The translations under genes were made by a program, and so were the position numbers. The notes beneath the pieces are model-generated. The model saw only the letters and a program-made list of their open reading frames with translations. It did no database searches and was not told the origin of the DNA. A DNA stretch of 64,000 nucleotides, taken from positions 1,116,001-1,180,000 of the forward strand of contig ML240445.1 in NCBI GenBank assembly GCA_004835665.1. Direction: 5' to 3'. Source of the stretch: Phoma sp. XZ068 (taxonomy: Eukaryota; Ascomycota; Dothideomycetes; Pleosporales; Didymellaceae). Below, in pieces: positions 20,881 to 30,001 of this stretch (its first letter is position 1; every line of letters starts with the position of its first letter).

Positions 20881-21780
20881 ATGTCTAGCCTTGCGCCGTC
20901 CACTTCCACGCAGTCACCCTCTGTATCCTTCGGATACCCGCCAGCAGAGTCAACAGGCAAGCCTCGACTGACGATCAATGTCCTCGATACCGTCGACATA
21001 GAATGGAACTCGAACTATGGCCAGACATGGCTATACTTGTGGTGCGATGAGTACAAGGCTGAAGATAAGGGGAAGAAGGTAACTTATCGATGTACGGAAG
21101 TATGCTCTTTTGGGCGATTCATACTGATCGACCGTATAGGGTTTACGAAAGAGGTATTTGCTTCTGGCGATACGACGTATAGACCATGGGACGCGCTCGA
21201 GTCGGACACCAACAATCGGACCGGAAAATACCCATATGCATGCCATTTTGAGCTCATCTATTCGAATGAGGAGCAACAAGGCATCATTGGGCCCAATCTC
21301 AACATTACCTCGAGAGCAGGCGAAACAATTGCAACGACCTTTGGGCGCCGTGCCACTCAGGTCGGAACAGGTGCAACGCCAAGACTAACCTCATTGTCCT
21401 CGGTCGTGAGCTCGGTCAGCCAAACCGCCTCGTCATCTAGCTCCACAGCAGCAGCATCTTCATCTGCGAGCGCGACACCGTCAAACGATAATAACGGCCT
21501 TACGACCGGCGCCAAAGCAGGCATTGCCATCGGTGCTGTCCTTGCCGTGATCGCAATCGCCGCAATAGGATATCTCTTCTACCGCAATCACCGCAAAATC
21601 AAGGAACTAGAGGCGAGAGCATATCCCCAGGAACTGAACGTAGAGCCGAAGACCGCGCCAACGGAGTATTACAGACAGGACTATACGCCCGTGCCGCTGT
21701 CAGAGCTGGACCAGCATCATACATACGAACTGCCAACACAGCCACAGGAGCTGTCTGGCGTGGAGGCAGCGAAACGATGA
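20881..21780 (+). CDS. Type I plasma-membrane protein with Ser-rich stalk (Mid2/Wsc-like architecture)
   Basis: 299 aa from the ATG at 20881. An extracellular domain of about 155 residues has four or five Cys and possible N-glycosylation sites (NRT, NIT). Then come a Ser/Thr/Ala stalk, one membrane span near 213-233 (AGIAIGAVLAVIAIAAIGYL) and a basic then Tyr/Pro-rich cytosolic tail. From this ATG there is no signal peptide. In frame just upstream, after a CTTAG acceptor (20852-20856), lies VLVLLWLAMSSLA, a good hydrophobic core. A first exon at 20669-20701 (MFKSMAVPAAR) with a 155-nt intron would supply a complete signal peptide. I favour that model but it is inferred. The layout is that of fungal wall sensors; the ectodomain is not one I recognise. 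Confidence 0.65.
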   Translation: MSSLAPSTSTQSPSVSFGYPPAESTGKPRLTINVLDTVDIEWNSNYGQTWLYLWCDEYKAEDKGKKVTYRCTEVCSFGRFILIDRIGFTKEVFASGDTTYRPWDALESDTNNRTGKYPYACHFELIYSNEEQQGIIGPNLNITSRAGETIATTFGRRATQVGTGATPRLTSLSSVVSSVSQTASSSSSTAAASSSASATPSNDNNGLTTGAKAGIAIGAVLAVIAIAAIGYLFYRNHRKIKELEARAYPQELNVEPKTAPTEYYRQDYTPVPLSELDQHHTYELPTQPQELSGVEAAKR

Positions 21781-22759
21781 TAAGATGAAAAAGCCCGAAA
21801 GCAGATTAATGATACCCTTTTCAAGACATGGAAATAAGTTGTTTCTGACCAGATGCTTGTGCAAGAATAATAGATGCGGAGGGTCGGACTCCGCCGTCGC
21901 TGCTGCCTGAGAATTTCCAGACCGAGGCACAATGCGCGAGTTCACAATGCGAACTGTGATGATTCGGAAGTCGCGTGCCGTTGCCAAACCACATCTCACC
22001 CCGCCTACAGCATCAAGACACCGAGATTACATCGTACCACAGTGCGTTAGTGACACAAGGCGACTGGCATTGGTCCGCATGAATGACAGGCGGGAGCCAC
22101 AAGCTCGCCTAAACTATGTCCTTGGAAACGAAATGACATTCTGTGTACAGCCACAATCTGGAACCCCACAACACGAAAAAGGAGACCAGGTGGAAACAAG
22201 ACGGCACCCGCTCGAAATAGAAGCACTGCACGGACCGGATATGCGGAAACCAGTCCAGAACAGAATGAATGCCAAGCTGCAGCTTTCATTCCATTGTGGC
22301 CCCGTGACAACTTCACAACAACCCCACCGTCGTTTTGCAAGTTCGTCGAAGCGGCTGGAGACTCCAACGGGAGCTCAGGAGAACGCTGATGAACTTGCGG
22401 CGCGCCACAGGGTGAACTCCGCGTGGTTCAGGGCGCCGGTTCGTATTTAGCATCTCAAAAGGTAAGCTTTCATGCTTCCGTCGCGCCTTGGCAGACCCAA
22501 TAAAGTTAGAAAATCGGTATGCTGTTGGTCCAGGCACCCAGGAACATGCGCCTGATGACCGGCGCGCCTTGTTCAAGCCACCGCGGCTTGACTCCTTGGA
22601 GTGCACATAAGATGGAGGGGACCGCGCGGGGTCGACCCGTGGTTCGGCGTGTACCTGCTGTCGCGTTGACACTCCTTTCATCCCTTGTATTGACATTCTT
22701 GATTTAATTGTGTGGAGAACCTTGTCTCGCATCGGAACGGATTAGGTATTGAAAACAAG
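21781..22759. other. Intergenic region with an unconvincing ORF
   Basis: 979 bp. A 172-codon frame at 21932-22450 is open but low-complexity, rich in Arg/His/Gln, and lacks any domain; I do not count it as a gene. The stretch near 22600-22750 is probably the promoter of the next gene. Confidence 0.3.
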
Positions 22760-23889
22760 ATGAAGCTCCTCACTGCTCTTATCGTGCCGTTGGTTGGCGC
22801 AAGGGTTATACGGTATGAGCAGGCACCGCTCGTGCAAGAGCATACTGAGAGTGTCGCTCCTGGAATTGGTGTGCACTTCACCACCTCATACGCAGCTGCT
22901 GCGGCGAAGTATGAGAACGGGACAACAGTCGATTTGGTCCGAGTACGTTATGCAGGGTCACTTTAGTGTACCATGTTCTAACATTCATTCAGGTGGAAGC
23001 AGACTCAGACTACATTGAGTTGATGTCACGATGGACAAAATCGTGGAAAGAACTCGACTGTGAAGGCACTATCAACCGACTTCGATGCGAACTTGAACCA
23101 GTACGGCGCGAGGCGAGGAGAAAGCTGGGACTGCCTATCACAAAAGACTCGGCGACACTGAGCAAGTTTGTGAAAAAGGTTCGAGGCGCCATTGAAGAAG
23201 AGCTGGGAACATCGATATTCACGATCGCGCCCGTCGCACCTCAGCTCGTCGGCTGGGTCAACTCAGAATTTCAGGATGCTCTAGACCTTGCTGGTCTGGC
23301 TTCCTCAAGACAGAGCGACCAGGGCTCGAACGACAAGTCGACATACTGGGACACGAACGCTGCTTTTGCAGGGCTGGGATACGGCCTGTGCAAGTCGAAG
23401 ACAAATTTGGCCGACTGCTTGAATGAGGAGCGTCAAATGCCATATGAGCATGTGCTATTCTTGGACTTCGACAACTCGTCCTTCAGTGCAACAGTACAAT
23501 ACCTGCAGCACGCAGATCAGGAGTGGTCCTACTCCAACAGCGTCGAGATGGAGCTGGGATGGTGGAACCTGCCGGTGTTCGAAGTCTCAAGAGCAAGATT
23601 TTGGGCGCAGATCCACGAAGTCATCCTAGAAGTAGCCGGAGCGCTACAGCGGGCGCCCAACAAGGTTGTCCTGCTTGGCGATCATGGCGCGGACGCCGAG
23701 TTTCTGGAAGTTGTCAAGGCTGCTCTGTGGGATGTCCTGGAGATTGACATCTCTTTAATGTTGAGTGCCAACAAGGCCGAGGATGTTGGCAAGTTGGCGG
23801 CACGTGGTGCAGCAGAATTTGCAACAAGAGCTGAGATGTGGAAGAACTGGAAGAGAGGGGACGAAGATATTGAGAGCATCGAGCTCTAA
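22760..23889 (+). CDS. Secreted or ER protein with a degenerate HSP70/actin-like ATPase fold
   Basis: Two exons: 22760-22942 and 22993-23889, with intron 22943-22992 (50 nt, branch CTAAC), giving 359 aa. The start gives a signal peptide (MKLLTALIVPLVGARV). Features resembling the HSP70 nucleotide-binding domain are AAFAGLGYGLCKS (like the AAALAYGL segment), HVLFLDFDNSSFSATV (like the phosphate-2 loop DxGGGTxDxS) and NKVVLLGDHGADAEFLEVV (like the adenosine motif, where GG is expected). The phosphate-1 loop DLGTTxS is not visible and the key glycines are replaced, so ATP hydrolysis is doubtful. There is no substrate-binding domain and no HDEL tail. I do not know its role. Confidence 0.65.
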
Positions 23890-24046
23890 GACGACCGACG
23901 TCAATTTCCTTTTTCATGATACCCAAACGTAGTCGTAATGTAGATATACAGCGATAATGTTACAACATAATTCGAACACCTCAACATGCTTGAACTCGGA
24001 CGCTGAAATGCAAGACGTACAAGAAATCAAAAAGCCACCGCTGGAC

Positions 24047-24454
24047 TCAAATGTAACGGAACATGTTGTTCTTGACGCTCCGCTTCATTGAGACCGGTTT
24101 CCCATCTTCGTACTCGACTCCGGATGCGCCACCGTCTCCCGAACGTTCTTGCATTTTCAGTTGAAATTCTGCATCGAGCTCTGCTTGCGTCTTCACCCTG
24201 CCTTTGGTCTCCTTGACATGATCTACATTTTGGCTTGGATTTGGATTGCCCTCAGGCTTGATGGAGGATTGCTGCCACACATGAGCTGCAAGCATCATCT
24301 TGGGATGATTAGAACTTACTGGCTCTTGAACCTTGTCGTGCTTCGAGCGTCCATCGCTAACTTCGGTCATGGATGACTTGCCGGAGCAACACACTCGGGA
24401 GGTGCTGAAAGCACGAGTCGTAGCAACGCGAGGAATAAGTCGTATGTTCATCAT
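24047..24454 (-). CDS. Small predicted mitochondrial protein, unknown function
   Basis: 135 aa if unspliced. The N-terminus (MMNIRLIPRVATTRAFSTSR) is basic, Ser/Thr-rich and free of acids, with an RAFSTS-type cleavage region, so it is a good mitochondrial presequence. A 48-nt GTAAGT...GCAG intron at 24272-24319 is likely; it is in frame, so both forms are open, and removal gives 119 aa joined as KVQEPQSSIKPEG. The mature part is hydrophilic with KTQAELDAEFQLKMQER near its middle and a basic end (MKRSVKNNMFRYI). It is divergent from CEF1, with 280 bp between starts. Confidence 0.6.
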   Translation of the reverse strand: MMNIRLIPRVATTRAFSTSRVCCSGKSSMTEVSDGRSKHDKVQEPVSSNHPKMMLAAHVWQQSSIKPEGNPNPSQNVDHVKETKGRVKTQAELDAEFQLKMQERSGDGGASGVEYEDGKPVSMKRSVKNNMFRYI

Positions 24455-24734
24455 CTCGGTGAAGTTCGTAAATAAGCTTCAAAAGTCAGGATTTCAATTC
24501 GAGAGCAGTAACAAACTCACAGATGAAGTACACACGTCGACGTCACCGTGACTGGTGACTGCTGGTGATGGTGGCTTAGTAAGGTGGAGCGCGCCAAGAC
24601 TCCGCGGTCTTCAACTTTCTAGCTTTGCGACATCTCGCGACACAGCAGCGACCAAGTACGCGTCCACCGGCCACGCTCACGTCAACACCGGTGTGCGAAC
24701 ATCCCCCCGATTTGATTCTGGATCTGTCATCACA

Positions 24735-27086
24735 ATGGTCGTCACCAAGGTCGGTCAGTGGAGCAATGTCGAGGATGAGGTGCTCAAGGCGGCCATCTCG
24801 AAGTATGGCCTGAACCAATGGGCGCGATGCGCCTCCCTCCTCGCGAAGAAGACGGCCAAGCAGTGCAAGGCGCGATGGAACGAGTGGCTCGATCCCTCGA
24901 TCAAGAAGACGGAATGGTCGCGCGAGGACGACGAGAAGCTGTTGACCATGGCCAAGCTGCTCCCTACACAGTGGCGCACCATTGCGCCGATCGTCGGCCG
25001 GACCGCGACACAGTGCTTGGAGCGGTATCAGAAGTTGCTGGATGAGCAGGAGTCGAGGGAGAGCGGAGACCTGAGTTTGGCAGGTCCAGATGGCGGAGAG
25101 TCAGCGGCGCCCACTGCCGACGAAGTTCGAAGACTGCGCCCTGGTGAAGTCGACGCCTATGCCGAGAGCCGACCTGCTCGCCCCGATGCGATTGACATGG
25201 ACGAGGAGGATAAGGAGATGTTGTCTGAAGCGCGTGCGCGTTTGGCCAACGTCAGCGGAAAGAAGGCAAAGCGGAAGGCGCGTGAGAGGCAGCTGGAGGA
25301 GTCTCGCAGACTGGCGCTGCTCCAGAAACGACGAGAGCTCAAGGCGGCCGGTATCAACATCAAGATTACACCAAAGAAGGGCAACCACATCGACTACAAC
25401 GCCGATGTACCGCTCGAGAAGGAGGTTCCCGCAGGTTTCTTTGATACAGTGGAGGAGCTCGACAGTAACGAGCGACAAAGGGAGGCCTTCGACCCGCGGA
25501 AGCAGCAACTCGCGAACAAGCGCAAGGCGGACCAGCAGGACGACGGAGGAGAGAGCAAAAAGAAGAAGAAAGACGAGAAATCTGGAGGGCTTGCAGCATC
25601 CTATGCTAAGGCTGCGCAGATGCAGAAGATCCGGGAGGCGGAGCAGAGCAGCAAACGACGTGGGCTGGTGCTACCAGCACCGCAAGTTGGCGAGGCTGAG
25701 ATGGAGGACATTGTCAAGATGGGCATGCTGGGTGAGCGAGCTGTCACCGGCATCGGTAACGACAACGTCGCAACACAAGGCTTGGTCGGCAACTACTCGA
25801 GTATTGTCAGCGGTACACCGATCCGGACGCCAATGGCACCAAAAGAGGAGGACACAATCGCAAACGAAGCACGAAACGCTCGTCTACGAACAGAGACACA
25901 GTCCGCCCTCTTAGGAGGTGACAACCCTGATTTCGAAGAGGACGAGGCCCCGGCTTCGTTATCTGCACCTTCCACACGACACCAGATAGTCACACCAAAC
26001 CCCTTGGCGACCCCATACCGACAGGGTGGAGTGGGCGCTACACCTATACGTCAAGGGCCAGGAGCGACACCAATGCGCACACCCCGAGATACGCTCCGCC
26101 TGAACGGCGAGGACGGCGCGATGCAGCTTGTTGGACAGACACCGCGCGACATCCGACTACGAGAGCAGGCCAAGCGATCAGACCTGAAGAGCAGACTCGC
26201 CGCACTTCCCAAGCCCAAAGAAGAGAGCTGGGAGTTCGAACTCCCCGACGAAACCGCAGAACCCGCACCCGTCGAACTCAGCGAAGAAGACGCTGCCGAA
26301 CGCGACCGCCGGGCCCGCGAAGCAAAAGAAGCAGCTGAACGTGCCGAGTTTGCACGCCAAACACAAGTCGTCCAACGCTTCCTCCCCCGCCCGTCGGTCG
26401 TCGACATCGATGTCCTCATGAAGCGTGCACTTGACCTTTCAGACCCGATCGAGCGTGAGGTGGAGCTAGAAATGGCGCAACTCATCGCCCACGACGTCCA
26501 GAAATTCGGCTCAGGCCGCGTCACCGGCGCCGTCAAGCCGCTGCAAAAACACACAGACGACGCACTCCGCGCCGCCAAGATGGAACTCGCGCTCGAATAC
26601 GCGCTGCAGTCGTCCGCTGAGAAGAGCTCATTCGCAACAGCCTTCTCCTCATCCTGGACGAACCTGCACGGCGCAGCTGTCCTCCCCGGCATCGCGGGTT
26701 ACGAGGAAGACGAGATAGACGAGCACCAGCTCCTCATCGAAGCCTTCGACGGCGCCCAGGACACCATCATCTCCACCGCCGAGCAGGCCAACAAGATGGA
26801 GAAGAACCTCGCCAAGCACCACGGCGGATACATCCAGCGGAGCCGGATGCTGCGCGAGAAGATTGCGCAGGCGTACGCGGCGCTGGACGCACAGCGCGTC
26901 GATCTGGATTCCCAGCGTTCGATGCAGTATGCGGAGCAGATGGCGATTGGGCGGCGTCTGGAGAGTCTGAGGGCCGAAGTTTCGTTTGTGACGAAGCGGG
27001 AGCGCGAAGCACAGGAGCTGTATCGCTCGCGCAAGGACGAGCTGGATGGGTTGCAGGACGCTGTTAATGGCGTGCATTTGCATTGA
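24735..27086 (+). CDS. CEF1: Pre-mRNA-splicing factor Cef1/Cdc5
   Basis: Single exon, 783 aa from the ATG at 24735; the open frame before it lacks an ATG. Two Myb repeats open the protein: GQWSNVEDEVLKAAISKYG with WARCASLLAKKTAKQCKARW, and TEWSREDDEKLLTMAKLLP with WRTIAPIVGRTATQCLERY. The middle has the conserved basic helix (ARARLANVSGKKAKRKARER), GINIKI, VPLEKEVPAGFFDT, and the Thr-Pro-rich segment (TPIRTPMAPKEED, GATPMRTPRDTLRL). The C-terminus is coiled coil. Cef1 is the scaffold of the Prp19/NTC complex in the nucleus. The lack of introns in a splicing gene is of note but not unique. Confidence 0.95.
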   Translation: MVVTKVGQWSNVEDEVLKAAISKYGLNQWARCASLLAKKTAKQCKARWNEWLDPSIKKTEWSREDDEKLLTMAKLLPTQWRTIAPIVGRTATQCLERYQKLLDEQESRESGDLSLAGPDGGESAAPTADEVRRLRPGEVDAYAESRPARPDAIDMDEEDKEMLSEARARLANVSGKKAKRKARERQLEESRRLALLQKRRELKAAGINIKITPKKGNHIDYNADVPLEKEVPAGFFDTVEELDSNERQREAFDPRKQQLANKRKADQQDDGGESKKKKKDEKSGGLAASYAKAAQMQKIREAEQSSKRRGLVLPAPQVGEAEMEDIVKMGMLGERAVTGIGNDNVATQGLVGNYSSIVSGTPIRTPMAPKEEDTIANEARNARLRTETQSALLGGDNPDFEEDEAPASLSAPSTRHQIVTPNPLATPYRQGGVGATPIRQGPGATPMRTPRDTLRLNGEDGAMQLVGQTPRDIRLREQAKRSDLKSRLAALPKPKEESWEFELPDETAEPAPVELSEEDAAERDRRAREAKEAAERAEFARQTQVVQRFLPRPSVVDIDVLMKRALDLSDPIEREVELEMAQLIAHDVQKFGSGRVTGAVKPLQKHTDDALRAAKMELALEYALQSSAEKSSFATAFSSSWTNLHGAAVLPGIAGYEEDEIDEHQLLIEAFDGAQDTIISTAEQANKMEKNLAKHHGGYIQRSRMLREKIAQAYAALDAQRVDLDSQRSMQYAEQMAIGRRLESLRAEVSFVTKREREAQELYRSRKDELDGLQDAVNGVHLH

Positions 27087-27185
27087 GCGGCGGGACGGAA
27101 GTTAGGCGAGTAGATATCCATCACATCATGTTATATTTCACATTTCATCAGGTCGACGTTCGCGGTTTTGCATAGTATCGGCGTT

Positions 27186-27217
27186 GGCAGGCAGGCAGGC
27201 AGGCAGGCAGGCAGGCG
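27186..27217. repeat. GGCA tetranucleotide microsatellite
   Basis: About seven perfect GGCA units in the convergent intergenic region downstream of CEF1 (27087-27553). The rest of that gap shows no gene. Confidence 0.9.
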
Positions 27218-27553
27218 GATAGCATCATCAGCCATAGCTAGGAAAGACAGCAGTTCAAACTCGGAAAAAGTATTCATACTCCAAAAGTCTATCTTCAAAA
27301 CCGCACTATGGGTATAAAAGCCAACGCGACCGCAACCATCAAAACAGACAGTGCAAGCCCCGCCAGCGAAGAAGAAAATATACAAGGAAAACACGTCAAC
27401 ACAACGATATGTTCGACGCAAAGCTCCATCAAACGAAGCAACAACGCCATCCAAACCGAAACCCAACCCAACCCAAACCAACGCCATCCTAACTCGTCAG
27501 TCGTGTACCCAAGTTATCCATATCCCATCGCAGCAAGTAACCAAACAAACGAT

Positions 27554-27949
27554 TCAATGCTTCCCATCCAAGACCTCGAAAATGCCCACCACGCCCGCGT
27601 GCTCGCTCCCCATCGGCCTTGGCTCAAGGACATCCATCTCGCTCCCAAACGTCTGCATCTCCATCTGCATCTCGAACTCGAGGGTGCTGGGGCGGCGCCT
27701 TACGGCCAGCATCTCAGCGAGGCTGTAGTTGGAGCGGCTGCTCTGGGGGCTGGAGTTGCGGGAGTAGGACCCGGAGACGTTGCGGGACTGGGTGAGGGGC
27801 GAGGTGGTGGATGTGCTGGAGTAGGAGGTTGCGGATGGGGAGCGCGAGGAGCGGGTTGGGCTGAAAGCGGTTTTGAGGGTGCGCATGGTGAGGGAGGTGT
27901 TGCGGAGGGGTTGGAAGGAGCCGGAGAAGCGGTTGCTGCGGGTTGCCAT
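27554..27949 (-). CDS. Small Ser/Arg-rich hypothetical protein
   Basis: 131 aa from the ATG at 27949; the frame is open much further upstream, but that part is Cys/Leu-rich and unlike a protein of this kind. The sequence starts MATRSNRFSGSFQPLRNT, continues with SPTRSSRSPSATSYSS and other Ser/Thr-rich runs, and ends in a compact block (SLAEMLAVRRRPSTLEFEM) followed by an acidic/Met stretch. I do not recognise a family. The ordered C-terminal block and the CT-rich leader ahead of the ATG support a gene. Confidence 0.5.
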   Translation of the reverse strand: MATRSNRFSGSFQPLRNTSLTMRTLKTAFSPTRSSRSPSATSYSSTSTTSPLTQSRNVSGSYSRNSSPQSSRSNYSLAEMLAVRRRPSTLEFEMQMEMQTFGSEMDVLEPRPMGSEHAGVVGIFEVLDGKH

Positions 27950-30001
27950 TGCGGATGTTGATTGCTTTGAGGATGTGTAGTTGTTGGTGTGTAGTTTGTT
28001 GATTGTTGAATGTAAAGAGCGAGTCCGAGTGTTCAGATCCAGCTGTGATGGCTGAATAAGACGGTGTTCCTTCAAGAACGTAGATGATCCGCAAGGGAAA
28101 ATATGGTAATTTGACTCGCAAGCAAGAATGCTCGATGTGCAAGGTCCGCGCGTTGTTGAGTACGTGACACAGGTGATACGCGTGTCAGACCAGTCTGGGA
28201 AGCTCAACAAGTATGTAATGGTGACAAGCAAACAAGCAACCGAACAGCCAGCAAAGTCTAGCTTTGAGTATCGTTTGCAAGCAGAAAATAAAGCTGAAGA
28301 GCAGTGTAGTTGGAGCGTCCTAAACGAAGGTACCGGGTGCGAAGCGTGTAGAAGTAGTTGAAGAACAATGCTGCAGCCACGGGGATGCGACCAACGACGG
28401 ATGTTTAAGGATGCGTGTCGCAAGTCGCACACCCGTGCGTAATATGTCCCAGGTGCTCAAAGCCCGGGACGCACCCTGCGCGCGGCATCCCTCGCTGCTC
28501 TCACAGCCAGGATACATCCTGGTGTTTGATCGGCGGCGTGGAAACAAGCGACGTCCTGCCGCGGAATGATTGAGGCCTGCAGGCCGTTTGCCTGCCGTCG
28601 TGACTGGACGGACTCGCCGCGTGACTGCGTAATAAGGCAGATACGGACAATCGAGTACAGTAAGTAGACGCGGACAGCATTACACGCGGTAATTACACCG
28701 TACGGTACGGTAGGTAAATCTGGAGATTTAACAGTTGTCGTCCCGTCGGACTTTCATCACGCATCCAATGACGACAACACCCACCCATTTCCATCACATA
28801 ACTCTGGCACACAGCTACACCCCCTCCTGCATCACCAGCCCGGAGCAAGCCATCAACAAGTCTACACTCCGGTTCTACACATGCACCGCCTAGCCCCAAT
28901 CCGCAGTGACGTGCTGACAAGAAACTCTCAACGTCGCGTCGCGCAGCAGAACTACCTACGTCTAGTCGGATATGCATCTAGTCTAGTCCAGCACGCATCT
29001 AGTTTGACATGTGTAGTTTGAAGTGCACTCGCCGTCCTTCTGGAACAAGCGAGGCGAAGGCGTGCGCATGGTGAGTCCAAGGCGTGCGCATGGTGAGTCC
29101 AAGGCGTGCACGCAGATGCACCAGTGTTTCAGACGCCTGTGGTGAGGAGTCGACTACCGATCCCATCCCGTACCATACCATACCATACCATACCGTCGAA
29201 TCGAATTGACGGAGACGGAGACGGGGAGGGGAGATACGATTCGCCGCGCTGCTGCAACAGCATAGAATAGCATTACCGGTAGAGTGCTAGATGAGCGAGT
29301 AGGCAAGCCCAAGGCACGGTATGTAGTGAGAGATGAGAGGTGCGCTGAGAACTACTTGAGATGTGACAGCGACGCTGAACAACAACGATCGCATCTGCAC
29401 ACACTCAAACACCACTACCATGCACCAGCAACAGCAAAGACGATACAAGTCAAGTCAAGCGCAAATAAATTCCTCTACACCAAAACACAACGCCACGCTA
29501 TGCAACCAAAACGCAATGCTATTCTCTCAATCCACCTCACCTCACCTCACCAATTAAACCACCCATTACCACTCCATCAATGCCACAATGCCAAATCCAT
29601 AAACAACCAAAACTCTAGTCTATCCTGTAATATGCGCCCCTCGCCCCTCGGGATAACCCCGGCACCCTTACGCTTCCGGCCATGCAAAACGTTCATGCAA
29701 CGTCCCTCGTGCGGGCTACCCCTGCACCCACGCACCTATTCCGGGTGCGGCACCCAGGGGTCGGGGGCCCGTCTGGTGGGTGTTCGTGGGTGTTCCCAGG
29801 CGGGAAGTGAGATTTTTTGCGCGTGCAGGACACGAGTGTAATGCGCTGCGCTGTGAATGTGCGAGTTTGCTTGCGTGGAGGGGATCGACCGGACGCTGCC
29901 GCGCACACACGCTTCGTGTAGAGTGTGGGAGGGCTGTGTGGTTGTTAATCGCGGTATTTTCCTGCGAGCGGTATTTATGCGACATGTAATTGTGTACGCG
30001 G
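27950..30001. other. Gene-poor, repeat-bearing stretch upstream of the small gene and downstream of CCH1
   Basis: About 2 kb with no credible gene on either strand. It holds a 22-nt tandem repeat (29057-29100) and a CATAC microsatellite near 29174-29197. It also has short CACCT runs near 29540 and a C-rich patch at 29636-29770. The first 400 bp probably form the leader and promoter of the gene ending at 27949. Confidence 0.45.
29057..29110. repeat. 22-nt tandem repeat, two full and one partial copy
   Basis: Unit beginning AAGGCGTGCGCATGG and ending TGAGTCC at 29057-29078 and 29079-29100, with a third partial copy (AAGGCGTGCA) at 29101-29110. No function is suggested. Confidence 0.85.

Noticed and set aside
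21932..22450. 172-codon open frame on the plus strand between two genes
   Set aside because: Rich in Arg/His/Gln, no domain, no intron support, and it lies in the expected UTR/promoter area.
24555..24734. 60-codon N-terminal extension of Cef1
   Set aside because: No ATG in that part; the Myb repeat starts directly after the ATG at 24735, as in orthologues.
29284..29841. 185-codon open frame on the plus strand
   Set aside because: Starts with low-complexity His/Gln/Thr and covers microsatellite-rich DNA; no protein-like pattern.
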